64,000 nucleotides of DNA, taken from positions 150,546 to 214,545 of the forward strand of contig NZ_JAHXZL010000009.1 of assembly GCF_019429525.1 (NCBI RefSeq), given 5' to 3'. The notes under the pieces were generated by a model. It was not told the origin of the DNA. It saw only the letters and a program-made list of their open reading frames with translations, and made no database searches. Made by a program: the position numbers and the translations under genes. Shown here in pieces: positions 62,055 through 64,000 of the stretch (position 1 is its first letter; every line of letters starts with the position of its first letter). The stretch comes from Sphingomonas folli. Its GTDB lineage: Bacteria > Pseudomonadota > Alphaproteobacteria > Sphingomonadales > Sphingomonadaceae.

Positions 62055-63491
62055 TCAGGCGATATGCACCGCCTTGGTGATGAGGTGCGCCGCGATGCCC
62101 TCGGGGCCGTCCTCCGACCCGAAACCGCTGTCCTTGACGCCGCCGAACGGCGCGTCGCCCCAGCTCAGCCGGACGGTGTTGATCGCGACCATACCCGCCT
62201 CGATCTCGTCGCCGAGCCGGTTCTGCAGGCGGCCGTTCTCGGTGAAGCAATAGGCGCCCAGGCCATAGGGTAGCCGGTTGGCCTCGGCGATCGCGTCGTC
62301 GACGCCGGCGAACGCGCCGATCAGCGCCACCGGGCCGAACGGCTCCTCGTTCATCGCGCTGCTCGACAGCGGCACGTCGGCCAGCACGGTCGGGGTGAAG
62401 AAGAATCCCTCGCCCTCGCCGCGCGCGCCGCCGGTGAGCAGTCTGGCGCCGGCGCCGACCGCCTGCTCGACCAACCCGGCGATCGCCTCGGGGCGGCGGG
62501 GATTGGCCATCGGCCCCATCTGCGTCGCCTTGTCGAGCCCGTTGCCGAGCCTCAGCGCCCTGGTGCGCTCGGCGAAGCCTTCGGCGAATCGCTCGTAGAT
62601 GCCCTGCTGGACGTGGAAGCGCGTCGGCGCCACGCAGACCTGGCCGGCGTTGCGGAACTTGTGTGTGACCAGCGTGTCGAGCGTGCGCTCCAGGTCGCAG
62701 TCGTCGAACACCAGCACCGGGCCGTGCCCGCCGAGCTCCATCGTGCTCTTCATCACCGTGTCGGCGGCGAGCTTCAGCAGGTGCTTGCCGACCGGCACCG
62801 AGCCGGTGAAGCTCAGCTTGCGCGTCACCGGCGAGGCGAGCAGGTGGCGCGACACCGCGTCGGGGACGCCGAAGACCAGCTGCGCGACGTCGCCGGGCAG
62901 CCCCGCGTCCTGGAAGCAGCGCAGGATCGCCACCGCCGCGCCGGGGGTCTCCTCGCTCGGCTTGAGGATCACCGAGCAGCCCGCCGCGATCGCGGGGGAC
63001 AGCTTGCGCACCGGGTTCATCACCGGAAAATTCCAGGCGCAGAAGGCGGCGACCGGCCCGACCGGCTGGTGCAGCACCAGCGAGCGCGTGCCGCTGGGGC
63101 GCGGCAGGACCCGGCCGTAGATCCGCACCGCCTCGCCGGCGTGGAAGTCGAGCAGCGCCGCGGTGGCGAGCACCTCGCCCTTGGCCTCGGCGAAGGGCTT
63201 GCCCTCCTCCAGCGTGGCGAGCCGCGCGAGCTGGTCGGCGCGCTCGCGTACCAGCGCGGCGGTGCGCGACAGCACCGCGGCGCGCTCCTGCGGGGCGGTG
63301 GCGCGCCACGCGCGGAAGCCGCGCTCCGCCGCCTCCAGCGCGCGGTCGAGATCGGCCGCGGTGGCGAGCGGCACGTGGCCGACGGCGCGACCGTCGGCGG
63401 GGTTGAGCACCTCCTGGGTGTCGCGCCCGGCGGTGATCCACTCGCCCGCGATATAGAGGCCGAGCGGGGTGTCGTAGGGGGAGTCGGTCAT
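62055..63491 (-). CDS. NAD-dependent succinate-semialdehyde dehydrogenase-like aldehyde dehydrogenase
   Basis: A 478-residue ALDH superfamily enzyme. The general-base Glu is in MELGGHGP and the nucleophile Cys in NAGQVCVAPTRF; NFPVMNPVRKLSPAIAAGC and FTGSVPVGK are NAD-site elements. Closest family by pattern is succinate-semialdehyde dehydrogenase, but exact substrate is uncertain. ATG 63491. It lies upstream of the anti-sigma factor gene, in the same orientation. Confidence 0.87.
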   Translation of the reverse strand: MTDSPYDTPLGLYIAGEWITAGRDTQEVLNPADGRAVGHVPLATAADLDRALEAAERGFRAWRATAPQERAAVLSRTAALVRERADQLARLATLEEGKPFAEAKGEVLATAALLDFHAGEAVRIYGRVLPRPSGTRSLVLHQPVGPVAAFCAWNFPVMNPVRKLSPAIAAGCSVILKPSEETPGAAVAILRCFQDAGLPGDVAQLVFGVPDAVSRHLLASPVTRKLSFTGSVPVGKHLLKLAADTVMKSTMELGGHGPVLVFDDCDLERTLDTLVTHKFRNAGQVCVAPTRFHVQQGIYERFAEGFAERTRALRLGNGLDKATQMGPMANPRRPEAIAGLVEQAVGAGARLLTGGARGEGEGFFFTPTVLADVPLSSSAMNEEPFGPVALIGAFAGVDDAIAEANRLPYGLGAYCFTENGRLQNRLGDEIEAGMVAINTVRLSWGDAPFGGVKDSGFGSEDGPEGIAAHLITKAVHIA

Positions 63492-63616
63492 GGTCGCTTC
63501 CGTCCGCGTGAGGGGATAGGCGCGCTATAGCGCCGCGGCGCGCCCAGGTCAGGCCGCCTCGTCCCCCGCGCGGCTCGCCCCGCCGGCTCCCGCCGCAGCC
63601 CGTCCTCAGGCCGTCC

Positions 63617-64000
63617 TCAGCCTTCCGCCAGCGCGCCCGCGGCGACCACCGGCCCGCTCGGCGCCGCGCCGGGCGACCCGCCCGGCGGCTCGATCGACAC
63701 CGCCAGCGTCGTCCCCGCGCGCAGCAGCGCGCGCCGCGGCGGCGCGACCACCAGCCGGGTCGGCCGCCCCGAGTCGAGCAGCCCGAGCGCGACCGGCGCG
63801 CCGCCCTCGGCGATCGCCCACAGCTCGGCGCTGCGACCGCGCGGCACCGCGGCGGCGGCGATCCGCACCTCGCCGCTGGCGCGATCGACCGCGGCGGCCA
63901 GCGGCGCGCGGCCGGGTGCCTCGGCCCCGGCCGGCACGGTGAGCGCGGCGAGCAGCGGGGCGGGGGCGGGGCGCGCCGGCGCCGGCGCCGGGCAGGGGGG
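63617..64000 (-). CDS. RskA-type anti-sigma factor, C-terminal part (runs off the window)
   Basis: The frame is open to the window end, so the 5' part of the gene is missing. At least 127 residues are visible, with RSAELWAIAEGGAPVALGLLD, TLAVSIEPPGGSP and PSGPVVAAGAL, the pattern of the C-terminal anti-sigma-K RskA domain, which is extracytoplasmic. The N-terminal zinc-binding domain and transmembrane segment would lie beyond 64000, next to a sigma factor gene. Confident family, partial gene. Confidence 0.8.
   Translation of the reverse strand, partial: PPCPAPAPARPAPAPLLAALTVPAGAEAPGRAPLAAAVDRASGEVRIAAAAVPRGRSAELWAIAEGGAPVALGLLDSGRPTRLVVAPPRRALLRAGTTLAVSIEPPGGSPGAAPSGPVVAAGALAEG

Overview
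The window is very GC-rich chromosomal DNA from an alphaproteobacterium, most likely Sphingomonas or a close relative (Sphingomonadaceae). The pointers are the carotenoid genes crtY, crtI, crtB and crtZ, a class I lysyl-tRNA synthetase, the ubiquinol-cytochrome c chaperone beside a DUF177 gene, the hemC/tsaD divergent pair, an NfrAB-like pair, and frequent GTGA/ATGA gene overlaps. Almost all genes are housekeeping or conserved accessory genes. I see no prophage, insertion sequence, CRISPR array, rRNA or tRNA.

Layout. 0.1-2.8 kb: hpf-ptsN-thioesterase-DUF1491, then a SleB-like cell wall hydrolase. 3-9 kb (minus): M20 peptidase, two-lobed retropepsin, HerA-like ATPase, TIGR02186 protein with a TauE exporter. 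9-11.4 kb: NfrB-like glycosyltransferase and NfrA-type outer-membrane protein. 11.7-13.4 kb: BamE, ubiquinol-cytochrome c chaperone, DUF177. 13.5-20.4 kb: S41 lipoprotein protease, M23 peptidase, Suv3-like helicase, S4 protein, ferredoxin FdxA. 20.5-26.5 kb: glutamine cyclotransferase, second TauE protein, WecB-type epimerase, then gnd with two HAD hydrolases and a small membrane protein. 26.7-31 kb: CysQ-like phosphatase, PmbA, lipoprotein, L,D-transpeptidase, Rap1a/Tai-like protein. 31.3-36.7 kb: crtB, LOG, YjbR, crtI, crtY. 37-45.3 kb: peroxiredoxin, diguanylate cyclase, argG, EF-hand protein, cfa, thrC, methyltransferase, two tiny membrane peptides behind a sigma-54 promoter, DUF1810. 45.3-51.7 kb: a three-gene RND efflux operon with a palindrome-flanked promoter and an 18-codon upstream ORF. 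51.8-64 kb: crtZ, lysS, the heme genes hemC-hemD-mitofilin-like, tsaD-gpsA, hisN-like phosphatase, sterol desaturase overlapping DUF2141, MipA/OmpV, an aldehyde dehydrogenase, and the 3' part of a RskA-type anti-sigma factor running off the end.

Working together: crtB, crtI and crtY make beta-carotene and crtZ hydroxylates it to zeaxanthin; the desaturase at 59.8 kb may modify carotenoids or sterol-like lipids further. Envelope upkeep is heavily represented (SleB, S41, M23, L,D-transpeptidase, BamE, MipA, RND efflux).

The least expected signals are: (1) a near-consensus -24/-12 promoter with an upstream inverted repeat driving two about 35-residue hydrophobic peptides; (2) a short coupled ORF in front of the efflux adaptor; (3) an NfrAB-like pair with a stand-alone WecB-like epimerase nearby; (4) an orphan Rap1a/Tai-like gene overlapping an L,D-transpeptidase gene; and (5) several families of intergenic palindromic repeats. 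All assignments are from reading the sequence; no database search was run.
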